Shown here piece after piece: positions 34,638-46,119 of a stretch of DNA of 64,000 nucleotides (position 1 is the stretch's first letter; each line of letters begins with the position of its first letter). Location: NCBI GenBank assembly GCA_965153455.1, contig OZ234495.1:14504875-14568874 (forward strand). The letters run 5' to 3'. The DNA is from Sphagnum compactum (taxonomy: Eukaryota; Bryophyta; Sphagnopsida; Sphagnales). A program made the translations under genes and the position numbers. A model generated the notes under the pieces. That model had not been told where the DNA came from and ran no database searches. It worked only from the letters and a program-made list of their open reading frames with translations.

Positions 34638-37600
34638 ACTAGGCTTCTTAATCCATCAAACTGGATGGTTGTGTCTATGTTCACAGGCTGGCAAGCAAGA
34701 TTTTTGTGAAAAGGATTCCTCTCTTTCTGGTTTCAGATCCACTTGAGCTTGTAGTTCTAATTTGGCATTGTCAAGCAGTACTGCCTTGTGATATCTTTTT
34801 GTCAGAGGCAAGGTTGGTGAGTATCAAAGAGCCCACTATAAGCAGTAGTATACTTCTGCTTTATCTGTGCTCTATGAGAATGAGCAGAGAGTGAGCCCAC
34901 CTTATTGTCCAGTTCTGCCTTTATCTCCACCACCATGGCAATGCCTCCTATGTGTATCACCTGGTTTGTGTGACATTACAGTGCCATGGAGGTTAAGATG
35001 GAATTGACTCTTGCAGGATTTATGTGCACTTTGTACAAATTTCATCATCTCCGAGCTGTGGACAGAAAATTTTCTTGCTTCCCAGGTACCATTTCACTAG
35101 ATTGTGTTTGTTTGCTTAGTGTTGCAGATTCATGAGTGGATGACTTCAACTTTCAGGCAGTTCTGTGATTCTTGGTCTTAGATAGCAACAATTGTCATAT
35201 GTGGGGCCCAACAATTGGGGCTTTGTATATTGATATACCTTGATGATTTCACCTTTCTTCTGCTTTCTGTCACTAAGCTCATGTACTGACAGTGTCCCAT
35301 GATCCATGCGTCTTGAGATGCAGGCATTTGCTGAGAGCCAAGATTATGGAGTACATGGAGAACGTGTACGCAAGGCCTGCTGGGGCTATCTCTGCCGAGG
35401 TGGTGCAGTTGAGCTTCGAGAGGTATGCCTTACCCTATTTGTCAACATACTAGGGTTCTTCTGGTGATGGATACCACCAATCCCAACCAATGAAGCTTTG
35501 TTAGTGTGTGCTTCTTTAAAATCATGGATACAACTTGAGTTGACAGGGCTTCATGAATTTTTTTTGCTTTGCAGATTCTGCCAAAGCTTTCAACACAAAC
35601 ATTGAGCCTTCTTCTGACTTCAGATGAGCTTTGGGTTCCAAGTGAAGAGAAAAGGTTTGACTCCACTCTTCTCTCTTATGGTGGCTTCTACACTTTTTAA
35701 TTGCAGGTACTGGTCAGAGCATTTAACTGCAAGGACTTTAGTCTGTTTCTTGAACTCATGCAAAGAAACACATGGTTTGGAGATGATCAGAGGGAACAAG
35801 AGGATGAGATGGATAGGTGCTAATGTGGAAACTTGAATTTATTATTCTGAGAGTCCAAAACAGTAGGAATGGAGAGAAAGATGGTTTGTAAGTATGTAAA
35901 TGTTGACGTCTGAAATGGAGGACTGAGATGAACATGAACTTTTTTGACATTGCAGGTTTGAGCTTGCCTTGAGTGTGTTGTTGGCTCGAGGTGTGGTACT
36001 GGAGATGCCTCAGCTCTCAAGCTCACTTTCACCTGACACTTCTGCTATGGACAGTGATGGGACTCCTTCTCCTGTGCCACACAACAGTCAACAAGCTGAG
36101 GAGATTCTTGAGAAATCTAGCTCCAGGTCAGCATGATCAGTTGAGGTTCATGGGCTTGCCCTGTTATTTTTGAACAGCAAGACTTGCTGTTCTGGTTCCA
36201 ATATGTGCTTCGGATGTGTGATATTGCTTCTGATATCAAGTTTTTATTTCAGGTGTAATTCAGATGATTTGTCGAGACAGGTGGCTGTTGACAGGGTGAC
36301 ACTGACAGAAAGTGATGAAGTCATTAAAACCATGCATGGAATCCTCATGGAACTTATGGAGACAGTAGTTGAAAATATGTCTGCAAATCATTCTTGCCTT
36401 TCAACCTCCAAGAGTCCAGAATCTAGTACCCTCCACCATCTGGAACAAGGTCTTGGAGGAGTATCTAGGGTTACATATGACCAAGTTATACATCCACTGG
36501 TTGGGAAACCCTTGAGGGGAGTGGATTCCTCACAATCAATTATTGAGATCCGTAAGAATGGAGAGGCCTGCACAAGTGAGGATACCTGTCCTACTCCAGA
36601 GCAAGTGGGCTTTGAGGGTGTTGAATTGGGGTTTGGTGAGCAGTTTACATATGAGCAGGCATGGCGTCCTCCACGGGCTGGGGATCAGCTGAGTCAGGGA
36701 TGTTGCTCGCCATTATCACATACTTCAGCATCTTCAACATGTGCTAAAATACTGCAGGACCAGTGGTCAAGGTACCTTTTTGGATAACTTCTTAATTTCT
36801 GCTATTTGGATGGATATGTCATTTGTTCTAGTCACAATTGAAAGTAACTTCAGGTCATTGACAGAAGCCTTTCCTCTGAAATTATGTGTGCAACACCATG
36901 GAGACATGTGAAACTTCTGTACCAGCTTGGTAAATGCTAAATGCTGTCATTCAGCAGTGATGGAGTTTGGATTTGTTATATAGCTTACTCTTGTGGTCAA
37001 GTGTTGTGCTCACAAACAAACACAGGGTTCTCCCACTGACTTAAGAAAAGTTTTCTGACATGCTGCTGTGCAATGGTGTTAATTCATCATGTACATCTAG
37101 AGATAGTGCATGCCCATCACTGTCATGGGGTGGACGGGTGGTGGAGAGGAGGTTGAAGAAAGCATGTCCCAATACAAGGGACTGGTGCAACACAGAGGAC
37201 TGGGAGGCTTTTCTGGGGATATTTGAAAGAGGAGGAGTACTCTACTGTCACATGGCTTTTGAGGACTTGCTATATATGCGTGGCCAGCTTGAAGAGCTTG
37301 GATTTCCATGCAAATCAGTTGCTGACAGCCTCTGGTTGCAGGTAACCCTTGTCACTCTGATGGGACAGCTTCCACTTTAATATCCTGATCATCTGACTCA
37401 TTTCAAAAAGGAAAATCCCTGTCTATTTCTCTTTCTTCTTCTCTAATCTGCTTGTGTACAATTGTGGCTGGCAGACACTCCTACGGCAACAAGTACTGAC
37501 AATAGCTGCAGACACCTGCAAGAACTGTAGTCTTATCTATGTAAACTGCAGTTGCCGGCAATTCAATCCTAGTTATTCGCATGGGAGGATTCCGGGTGTG

Positions 37601-40600
37601 CACTATCGTGATGAGAGCCAGGACCGAGCTGCTGGGCCTGCGTTGACTGGCAGTTACTCTGGGCCAGAGGGGCTTGGTGGAGCAGGTGCCAACATGCAGT
37701 CCCCTGGGCGGGTTCATACTCGCAATGCAATGGATGGCCTTGCAGGAATTGGGCGAGGAACAACTTTTGGACCCGCTGGTGTTTGGCCTGCCCCCAGATT
37801 CCTCTATATCCCTGCCTTAGGAGCTTATGGTGGAAGGGGTGGAACTCAGCAGAGTGGTGTAGGTAGCAACCAATTAGATGGACGGTCAGATCTTTCAGAG
37901 ACAGACTTGCCTGCTCACAGCAGAATGGATAGTCTCACTGCAGCAGCCAGCTTAAGCCAAGGGGGCCCTGGTGTTGGAAATGGTGGGGTTCCTGGCCAAT
38001 CAGACCTCACAGGGAGAGTGGAAGAGGAGTCACCTCTTTCTGCTAAGCCTGCTGGTTTGGAACCATCCTGCAACATTGTACTTCAGAAAAGTATTCCTCA
38101 GGAATCTAATGTTGTGCGTGACTGGGAGGGTTGTGAAGGAGCATCCATCCAGTTGGATCTACATACTCCATTACGCAGCTTTCCTCCATTTCGTTTTGGG
38201 TATGCATCTTCAGGAAATCTTCTCTGGTTACCTCTCCTGAAGTGGGCTTGTTCCACAATACAGGGCCTCTACTCTTTATTTACCAAAGCCTCCCTGTGCA
38301 GCATGTTTTAATGAAGGAATTGTCAATAATATTGAGCTCTGATGAATTATGATCTATGTTGGTCTAATGTACCTTTGTGCTTGAAAAGGGTTGAATTTGA
38401 TGATGTACATCGGCTTGGAGATGGCCAGTCAAAGCACTCTCCTGAAGCTTTCTATGCAGGGTCTCTGTGGAAGGTTGGAGCTCAATCCATAACTTCCAAC
38501 TGATTTTCATGGTCATTGCTGAAATGCTTCCATCTGTGATTTGATTATGAAGCAAGATTTACTTGATCAATTTTCCTTTGTGAAATGCTGTAGCTGAAAC
38601 TTCACAAGTCAAATCAACTAAGCAAGGTAGAGGAATCTGGTGACATTATGATCAATTACCCAAAAAGTAATTCTCAAGATAAAAAGGAGAACTTGAGTTT
38701 TTTAACCGGACAAGCAACTGTATCTGATCATATGACTGGGACTGGTCTCTGGGGATAGGTGAGTGTGCAAGCTTTCAATGATGAAGATCCACGAGGTCGG
38801 CGCACCCTTGGTATTCTACCTTCCATCATATATCTGCTCAACTGCTGTGAATCTTGTGATAGGCATTGGATGTCAAGCACCTCACTTCCAATGGTTTATA
38901 GAGTATGTCTGGGTTTGTTGACAAGGCACAAGTAAAGATTTGCAGAGTTCCAACTAGCCCAACCTTGCAAACTTTAATGGTGTCATAGCATGTGATGATT
39001 TCTATTGTCAGAGGCACTGAATGTGAATTGTCAAACTAACACAGCATTGTGACTTGGAGGGGATTGACCACACTCAATTTTGTTGTGTTTTGTTTGGTTC
39101 TGTTTTGGCCAGAAACTGACATTTTGGTTACATTTGGAGTGTTAATGTGAAGATTTTTCTTTGCATCTCATATGTATTTTGTCCAGCATCTAACCTGCAT
39201 GTGCTGCATCCAAGTAGTAACAAATGGTGTGCTTGAGGGTGTATTCTGGGGGCTAGAGGCCCCAATCACTACCCTTCATGTAGTCCTCTCTGTGCCTTAT
39301 AGCTGCTTGTTGGACAGGGGCCTGCTAATACGAAATGAAGCTTACCCACACAAACTTGTTGCAGCTTGAATGAGGATACTTATTGGCTTTTTCCTAGGTC
39401 TCTTGAGTGGTAGCCAACACTATAACAGAGTCTTCCCATTGCTTCTGGAAATGTGACAGAGACTCAGGATACAGATTTTAGTATAATTGTTTCCCTGAAA
39501 TTTTGAGCAGATTTATTGTAAATTTATCTACACCCACCCTCATTAGCTGATGAAATCAGTGGGGAGTAATGGCAGCTAGTTATTGCCATTCATGATGAAA
39601 TGTCTGCTTCTTGACTGACACTCACAAGGTTATGGCTGCACTCATAGGTTTCATTCTGTTGGTTGACTTATGCATCAAGGATTGCTCACATGATTTCACC
39701 ATCTTTATATGCAGGTTTGTTCTTACATCGTCGCAAAGCAGAAGATGTTGGACCTCACAGGAAGGTATGTCCCGTGGGTAGTAATATATTGCAGGAGTTG
39801 TCTTGTGTTAGTCTGGATGCAATTCTCTGTTATGCCAAACTGTCTCCTCTCTTTCCTCTTTTCTGTAATCATCTCTCCTCTTTCCTCTGTCTTGACAAAT
39901 TGTGGCTATGGCTCCAATGCTGTGGAAATCATGTCATGAATACATCTTCAATGCTGTACATTCAATGAAGCATTCTTACTATTGAATAAAGTAGCTACTC
40001 CCATCAAGCCATATCAGACTGCATGGATATTGCTCTAGAGAGACTGAATGCAGAAGAATGTTTGTACATGCAAAGAGGCTTTGTACTATTTGCATTCTCA
40101 TGGCATTCAGCACCAAAAGAAGGGACTTTTGGAACAGTGATTTCATAAGCAACACCAGAGGTTAAATCAAAACTCGAATCCTAACAGTTCCATTTTCTAA
40201 CAGGTCTCATTCTATGTGGACACCAGAGAAAAAGTCACTGCACGCTACCAAGTCAGTCATCTCCACCTTTCCTCATGATGGTTGTGAAGGCTCACTGATG
40301 AATCTTCTACAAGAACCCAAGGGTTTTTGATGCATCAAAAAATGGTCTTGATCAATGCTGTCAAACCATTAGGTGAAGCTGCTCCAGAAAAAAGTCTGTG
40401 AAGCTTGTTCAGCAGAATAGAAGGGAACTTCGTAGATGAACTTGAATGATGTATGTATTTAAAAGGAGAGGTTGCAGCTACTTTTGGCATTTGTCTTCCT
40501 CAAATGCTCCTGTGGGCCTTGTGCATTGACTTGCAGTTGATATGTCCGGCAAAGCGGGAAGTTCTCATACTTGGCAGCCCCAAACAGGCAGGTACTCTTC

Positions 40601-40713
40601 TGCCCAAGGCTCCTAAAGGATGGGGATGGCGTACTGCATTTCTGTTTGATGAGCTGCCAAACCTTCTACAGGGAGGGTCACTCCGAGTGGCTGCTGTTGT
40701 GCAATTAGTCTAA
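33697..40713 (+). CDS. BTB/POZ domain protein, plant germ-cell-less-like group
   Basis: Fourteen exons join in frame to 934 residues: 33697-34001, 34393-34576, 35017-35085, 35324-35422, 35575-35654, 35956-36126, 36253-36771, 37101-37341, 37475-38199, 38389-38473, 38759-38810, 39715-39764, 40204-40251 and 40537-40713. After a Ser/Ala-rich start, residues about 74-175 form a BTB fold (FSDIVVKAMGHTFHLHRLLL, SYFRNMLQGPWKEAG, ATALAYLYGHYPKLDD). A BACK-like helical part follows (ILPKLSTQTLSLLLTSDELW, RFELALSVLLARG). Residues 477-600 carry ERRLKKACPNTRDWC and a Cys-rich turn. Residues 600-790 are Gly/Ser-rich linker. The conserved C-terminal module runs from FPPFRFGVEFDDVHRL through YAGSLWKVSVQAFNDEDP to LLPKAPKGWGWRTAFLFDEL. 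Related BTB proteins act in the nucleus or as CUL3 adaptors; the role here is inferred. The exon 8 acceptor at 37,101 is the only site found that keeps frame. The GCL-like label is from memory and moderate. Confidence 0.85.
34606..34637 (+). repeat. (CT)n microsatellite in BTB intron 2
   Basis: A run of about 14-15 CT units lies some 30 bases downstream of the exon 2 donor. It is intronic and pyrimidine-rich on the sense strand. Confidence 0.85.
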
Positions 40714-42415
40714 GCTGTTTCATGTGTGCTTAAATGGAGTACCAACCTAAGAGTGACCTGCCACCTTTTAAAGTCTATAGATAGGGTTGAGCACAAACAC
40801 TATGTCCTACATGAGGGGGCAGGGGAGGGGCCACTATTGCACTAATGAAATGATTGACTGTGGATTTTCCCTCTGACCCCTATCTCCTCTGTCTAAACAT
40901 AGGGAATTTGGTTTGTCAGAACCCTGTTAGCAGAGCTATAAAAGTGTGTAGTCATTAGCAAGAGTCATTAAGATGACTTCATTGTGCTGGCAAGGCCACA
41001 CACCTATACAGGTTCACATAAGGGAGAAGAGCATAGACAAACCTGTGTACTTCTATCCACACTTAAAATGTTACTTGCATAGGAGCTGAGTACATCATAA
41101 GTTGGATGCAAAAAACTTGAATTGTTGCTTACATTAGTGAGTTATGGTCATATATTTTGTAGGACTCACAATAATTAGTATGTTAAATGAATTATCATGG
41201 AGAATTAGATTGTTGCTTCCTGAAGATGGAAGTATTATGGATGAGTATTTAGGGATCATAATTCAAGCTACATGTGGAGAATTAGGAGCTTGAATGATGT
41301 TTTTCAGGGCTAGTTGTCATTTACAGTACTTCACTTTCTTAGTATGATCAATTCCTGCCAGTGTTTCACTCTGAACAATTCTTGTACAAGCATTCTCCAA
41401 ACTTGTAGTGTGGTGTAGAAGATAAGAAGAGCACAAGACAGGTACTTCATGTCCACATGTAGGCACAAACTGAGCAGTAAGACTTGCATCAGATATCAAG
41501 TTGTTGGGATCCAGGATGGTCACATGCATCAATAGCCAGATTCAGTAGTTGTCTCACAGGAACAAACAGTGAACATTCTCCAAAATGTGGGACCAACAGA
41601 AAACTACATTGTTCCATAGTGTCTCCCTTAGTGGAAGAGCAAGGCAACAACAAGTGATCTTCTATCTTTTGACAATGAAGAGCACTACATGTTAACAAGC
41701 CCCACATTTGGGGAGGAGAGACTAAGGGGAAGAAGAATCCAAGCCTCTATAGCAAAGAATCCTCATTCTATATCAGATTAAAGAAGCTTACAATTTATGA
41801 CACTTTCCTGAGTTCTGTGTTCCAAGTCACCAGCTTGTGCTCCAGATGTTGCAAATCGTTCCAGAAACGGTTACCGATGAAGGAGATGTAACTCGTCTCA
41901 GACCACTGTCATAATCCATGTGCAAACTCAACTCAAATCAAAAAAATACTAGCTTTTTTTTGGGATTTTTGTTGATTTCACAACATATAATGATCCAAAG
42001 AAAATAGAAGGAAGCTGGCAATTACAAAAACTCTCTTGCTCTGGACCTCAAGTTGTTCACCACTAAATTTCTGGCTGCCAAACTGCATCAAACCCAGCTC
42101 AAGAATACCAAGCAAAAAAAAACCTTCACAAATTGCACAGAATATTTCTGGCTTCAGGTTTTAAAGAAACATTAGTTCTATGAGAAGACAAAGAAGATGA
42201 AGAAGAAGCTCTCATCATCTTCATCATGACCAAGAAGAAGTTCTCATCTCTTCATCAAAGGTCAAGAAGTCCTCATCTTCATCAAGGCCAAGAAGAAGAG
42301 GCTCTCATCTTCATCATCAAGGCCTGGATTGCACAGAATTTGTTTTTTCTTTTGGGTCTGCAGAAACAGTTTCAGGATGACCTGCAATTGGTGTGATCTG
42401 ACCTTGCCTTTGTTG
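40714..42415. other. Interval between convergent BTB and IQD-like genes
   Basis: This stretch probably contains the 3' UTRs of both genes. No coding domain was recognised in the 71- and 72-codon minus frames at 41,317-41,707. A short tandem array lies at 42,180-42,325. Confidence 0.5.
42180..42325. repeat. Imperfect tandem array with CTCATCTTCATCAAGGCCAAGAAGAAG-type units
   Basis: Four imperfect units of about 35-45 bases alternate a CTCATCTTCATCA pyrimidine-rich part with an AAGAAGAAG purine-rich part. The array lies about 90-235 bases beyond the stop codon of the minus-strand IQD-like gene, so it may be in its 3' UTR. Pyrimidine and purine parts are mutually complementary and could base-pair. 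Confidence 0.7.
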
Positions 42416-44104
42416 TTAGACTTTGAAGGGAAGCTTCTTTGGAGTGGTAAAGTGAAGTGGAGCTTTCATCCCTGCAAATGGGGAAGAAAGTCTGCGGTCT
42501 GTTGCAGCTGGTGGTGGTAGCACCATTGGAGCAGGAGAAACAAAGCTTCCAACGCTCTTTCTTCTTTCATTGTTCACGGTTCCTGTTCCTTTTCCTGTGT
42601 GACCCGCTGCTGCTGCCGCTCCATTTGTGAAGCTCAAGCACCTTGTGCCATGGTTGGGCGTAGGACACGCAACACTACTAGTGGCAGGAGATGAATGCTC
42701 TTGCAAATGCTCATTAGTATCAAAAGCTCGCTCACTAGTATCCCCATTTTTGCATCTAGGGGTACGAGCTTCTGCTACTGCTGCTTCTGTTGATGATGAT
42801 GATGATACTCCCTTTTGATAACTGTTGGATTTCTCCAATTTCTCGCCATTCTTCTGCAGCTTCATTCTCTCGCCACTCTTGGGCTTGTCTTTCTCACCAC
42901 TGGACTGCAACTTCGCTTTTTCTGCACCATCGGTGACTACCCCTGTCGTTTTGGGCGACAAGCTTTTGGATGCAGGAAGAAGGTTTCGGGTACCTTCACT
43001 AACATTCTTTAGTACGTGGTGATCGTCGCGAGCTCCTTGTGCGCGCTCCAACCAGTTCATCACGTAGCCTGGCTTGTCAAGCATCGTGTTGGTGCAATCA
43101 GCAGCAGCAGTTGGAGGAGGAGTACCAGCAGCAGCTTTAGCCCCACCCTTGTGTTGTTCCAGCCCATACTTCAAACGGCGAAGAGCAAGCGCATATTCTC
43201 TTGCTCTCTCCCTCTTGAGAGCCGCTTCCTGTTTGTACTGCGCACTAGCTTCAATATCTGCAGGACTGCGTGTGTCGGTATCCCACTCCCCGTTGATGTT
43301 CAGCTTGTTGTCTGCAGTAGTTGAGAACTCTAGATGCGGATCTGCAGTTTGGGACATGTGTGTTTGTGTGCAGCTTGAGGCTTGTGTTGTTTGTCCCTGC
43401 AGCTCTTTCTCTAGCCTCCTGTTGTTGTTGCAGTAGACTGCCCCAGCTTGAGACCATACATCTTCCGATGAGTTGCGACGTGATCTGTATCCACGAAAAG
43501 CTGCTTGGATAGCCGTGGCTGCCATGGTCTCCTGTTCGACTCCTCCAGATGAAGTTCGCACCCCAGCTGTTGCTGCAGCTGAAGTTTTGGTTCGTGACGA
43601 AAGCTTCCGCACAGGTCCTGATCTGTACACATGTCTGAATGCTCCTTTCTTTAAAGCTGCACTGGTGGCGAATCCTGCTGGATTTGGAGTTGACCTCGAA
43701 CTGGGAGTTGGTGGTGATATTGTTTGCGGTGCAGATCCAGAATTGGGTCTTGGAGGCGTTAGAGGTGAGAAATGCGCCGAGGCGAGCTGAGCATGATCCT
43801 CTGCAGCGTCTGCTTTGATGCATGCCCGTAGCTGCTGCTGCTTCTCTTCTCTAGTCTGACTTGCATCATCGGACTTGACATCTTCGCAAGACGAAGGCGG
43901 CTCGGTGCTGCTTCTATCTGCAACATGATGCTGCTGCTGAAGCATGTCGGAATGATCATTCACCGAGTCATCCTCCACCTCCTTCATCATTACGTTCTCG
44001 CCATTTACCGGCTGCTGCACCACCGCTGGCAGCTTGCCGCCAGATGTAACATACTGCTTCAACTGCTTCCTCCACCCCGTCCAAGAAGAGCCTTTCTTCC
44101 TCAT
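42416..44104 (-). CDS. IQD-like calmodulin-binding protein with a reduced IQ region
   Basis: One uninterrupted frame of 562 codons. IQD proteins bind calmodulin and act as scaffolds at microtubules, plasma membrane or nucleus. Seen here: a basic N-terminus (MRKKGSSWTGWRKQLKQY) that resembles the MGKKGxW start of IQDs; a Ser/Pro-rich linker; one IQ motif at residues 195-210 (AATAIQAAFRGYRSRR); an Arg/Lys-rich helix YKQEAALKRERAREYALALR at about 288-307; MNWLERAQGAR near 345, like the WNWLERWM block of IQDs; and a basic Ser/Lys-rich C-terminus. The usual IQ67 domain has up to three IQ motifs. Only one is evident. The residues after it (NSSEDVWSQAGAVY) do not follow the family. Either this is a diverged member or a conserved IQD intron junction has been misread as coding. 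The gene faces the BTB gene tail to tail. Confidence 0.75.
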   Translation of the reverse strand: MRKKGSSWTGWRKQLKQYVTSGGKLPAVVQQPVNGENVMMKEVEDDSVNDHSDMLQQQHHVADRSSTEPPSSCEDVKSDDASQTREEKQQQLRACIKADAAEDHAQLASAHFSPLTPPRPNSGSAPQTISPPTPSSRSTPNPAGFATSAALKKGAFRHVYRSGPVRKLSSRTKTSAAATAGVRTSSGGVEQETMAATAIQAAFRGYRSRRNSSEDVWSQAGAVYCNNNRRLEKELQGQTTQASSCTQTHMSQTADPHLEFSTTADNKLNINGEWDTDTRSPADIEASAQYKQEAALKRERAREYALALRRLKYGLEQHKGGAKAAAGTPPPTAAADCTNTMLDKPGYVMNWLERAQGARDDHHVLKNVSEGTRNLLPASKSLSPKTTGVVTDGAEKAKLQSSGEKDKPKSGERMKLQKNGEKLEKSNSYQKGVSSSSSTEAAVAEARTPRCKNGDTSERAFDTNEHLQEHSSPATSSVACPTPNHGTRCLSFTNGAAAAAGHTGKGTGTVNNERRKSVGSFVSPAPMVLPPPAATDRRLSSPFAGMKAPLHFTTPKKLPFKV

Positions 44105-44738
44105 CGTGTCTGCTGCCGTTCGTTACCAAATTCTCCACACTGCGACTACTAGTTCCTGTTGTTCACCGACTCCCGTTGAAAGGGAAGAAAGGATTCTCAA
44201 CATCACCCAAGAAACAAAAAAACCACACGCAACGAGGAAGGAATTCCCGTCGTCGTCATCATCATCATCACCCACGAAACAAAACCCACAAGCGCATCGT
44301 CAACAACAACACATTATTATCAGAATCAAAAATTCCAGACTCCTCTAAAAACCTCAAAAACTCTAACTCAACTTCAGAACAGTGGCGAGAACAACGAAGA
44401 CAACTTTTGTCGCACTATGAATGAATGAGTCCTTGCACCGATACAAACGAAAATCACAATCGTACGCTAACTTCTGAAAAACTCGATCGCAACAGCACCC
44501 ACAAACAAAAAAAGAAAGAAAAAAAAAAAGGTGGCAAAACTTTTCTTCTTCTTTCGTCCTTTCGTTCTTTAGTTCGTCGTTCTTCTTCTTCCTTAACAAA
44601 CATGCCAACAACAACAACAGGTTAGAAACAAGGGGGAAAAAAGCATTGCAAAACAAAAACTAAGAAACAAATCGAAAAATCAAAAGACATGAAACCAAGG
44701 GTTCAAATGAAAACTAGCTGCAACACACCACCCGTTTT

Positions 44739-44769
<31 letters not shown>

Positions 44770-44886
44770 GCGCGCGCGCGCACAATCACACAATGCGCAC
44801 CATTGCCAGCGCCGCGCAAAAGCGAGCAAGCAAAAAAAAAAAACACTAGACCCAGGAGCGAAGTTTACGCAGCCGACACAAAATAA
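44105..44886. other. Upstream region of the IQD-like gene
   Basis: This is likely promoter and leader of the minus-strand IQD-like gene. It holds CAT/TCA repeats near 44,244-44,272, A-rich and TTC-rich stretches near 44,510-44,600 and a compound dinucleotide repeat at 44,741-44,781. Small frames on both strands show no domain. Confidence 0.5.
44741..44781. repeat. Compound (TC)n(AC)n(GC)n microsatellite
   Basis: Three dinucleotide tracts follow one another directly: about 10 TC/CT units, four AC units and five CG units. The alternating purine-pyrimidine AC and CG part can adopt Z-DNA. It lies about 640 bases upstream of the IQD-like start codon. Confidence 0.85.
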
Positions 44887-45222
44887 CAAGGGGGGTGTGT
44901 CACACTGTGGCCTTGCCAATTACATTAAAAAGTATCTTAGGGCAAAAGAAGAATTATGGCTAATCTCAAATTTATTTCACTATCCAAAAATATAATCTTC
45001 CAAAAATCCTCTAAAAGAAAACAAAATCCTTCAAGATATTATTATAACTCTATGGCTAATCTCAAGTTTCAACACAAGCCAAAATATCATCTTTCAAAAA
45101 TCCTCATATAAAAATAGACCTATTACTACTACCTAGGGGGGCCAAAACCCCTTAAGCTACTATACTCTATAATGAATCTGAAACACAAACAATATTATAC
45201 TTCCCTTGGTAGGCAAGGCCAA
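44887..45222 (+). mobile_element. Dispersed element family 1, copy 1
   Basis: It begins ACAAGGGGGGTGTGTCACA, then GTGGCCTTGCCA, GGGCAAAAGAAGAATTATG, ATCCTTCAAGATATTATTAT, CAACACAAGCCAAAATATCA and ACTCTATAATGAATCTGAAA. The same order of phrases is found at 54,491-54,810 (same strand) and at 56,161-56,461 (opposite strand). Copies 1 and 3 also share a GGTAGGCAA...GGCCAA tail. No coding sequence is present. Confidence 0.75.
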
Positions 45223-46119
45223 TAAAACCCACAATAATTGCTGCTTTGCTCCTCACAAAAGCAAAAATCCTCCCCACCCACCCCCAAAAAAAAACAACCC
45301 TCACACTTCTCAACTTTCCTCCTCCTCCTCCCCCATAAAACACACTATTCTTAGGGCGATCATTTTCAGGGGTATCCAAAAACTACAAAAAGACAACTGC
45401 AATTGCACATGGCTATACACGCAATTAGTGCGCACCTTGTTCGGTGATTAATTAGAGAAACCCCCCTTCCCTTCCCTTCCCCCCCACACTTGATTAGAAC
45501 TACACTTAAATCATCCTACCACTTATGATTAAATTTGAAATTAGGTACCTACCTCCTCCTCCAACTAACTCCCCTCTTCATGAATATTCATCACCACCCC
45601 CCTCCCCTCCCCCAAGTTTGCCCCCTCCTACTCCTCCTCCTCCTCCTTCCCTCTTCTTACTAGGAAGGTAAATACTCAACAACTCCTTCCTCTTCTCTAC
45701 AATGAGATCAATGACTCCTTCATCCTAATGTCTCCTCCCTTCATCCTCTTCCTCTTTCCTATTAAGGTAGGATGTCCTATGCTTTGCATCTTCAAGCTCT
45801 GGACCGTTTCTTAATAAGAATTGAAGAGGCTTTTGACATACAATCAACAAAACCTTATAAATGATTGAAAAATCGTGCACTTCTCATTAGTTGGTTTCAA
45901 TTTTTTTTTGAAAGCCATATATATGAATTGTTGACTCTTACTATTAGACTTGAGTTGAATGATCAAGTCGATCGCCCAACCCACACTTTTTAAAAAAAAA
46001 ACATTTTTCTTCTTCTTCTTCGTCTCCTCTCTTCTAATATATTTTGAATCTATTTTGCTTCTCTAAAGTATTAAAAATTTGTAACACATGTGAGCTTTGA
46101 AGCAAGCTTGTGATATAGA
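45223..46119. other. C-rich low-complexity intergenic stretch
   Basis: Polypyrimidine tracts dominate, such as CCCCCCTTCCCTTCCCTTCC near 45,461 and CCTCCTCCTC words to 45,780. Such tracts can form triplex or i-motif structures. No gene was recognised. Confidence 0.5.

Noticed and set aside
41317-41707. Minus frames of 71-72 codons between BTB and IQD-like genes
   Set aside because: No motif, and they overlap each other in different frames. Likely UTR or intergenic.
43251-43823. 190-codon frame on the minus strand inside the IQD-like gene
   Set aside because: It is a different frame of the same strand over the 562-codon IQD-like frame, which has the recognisable motifs.
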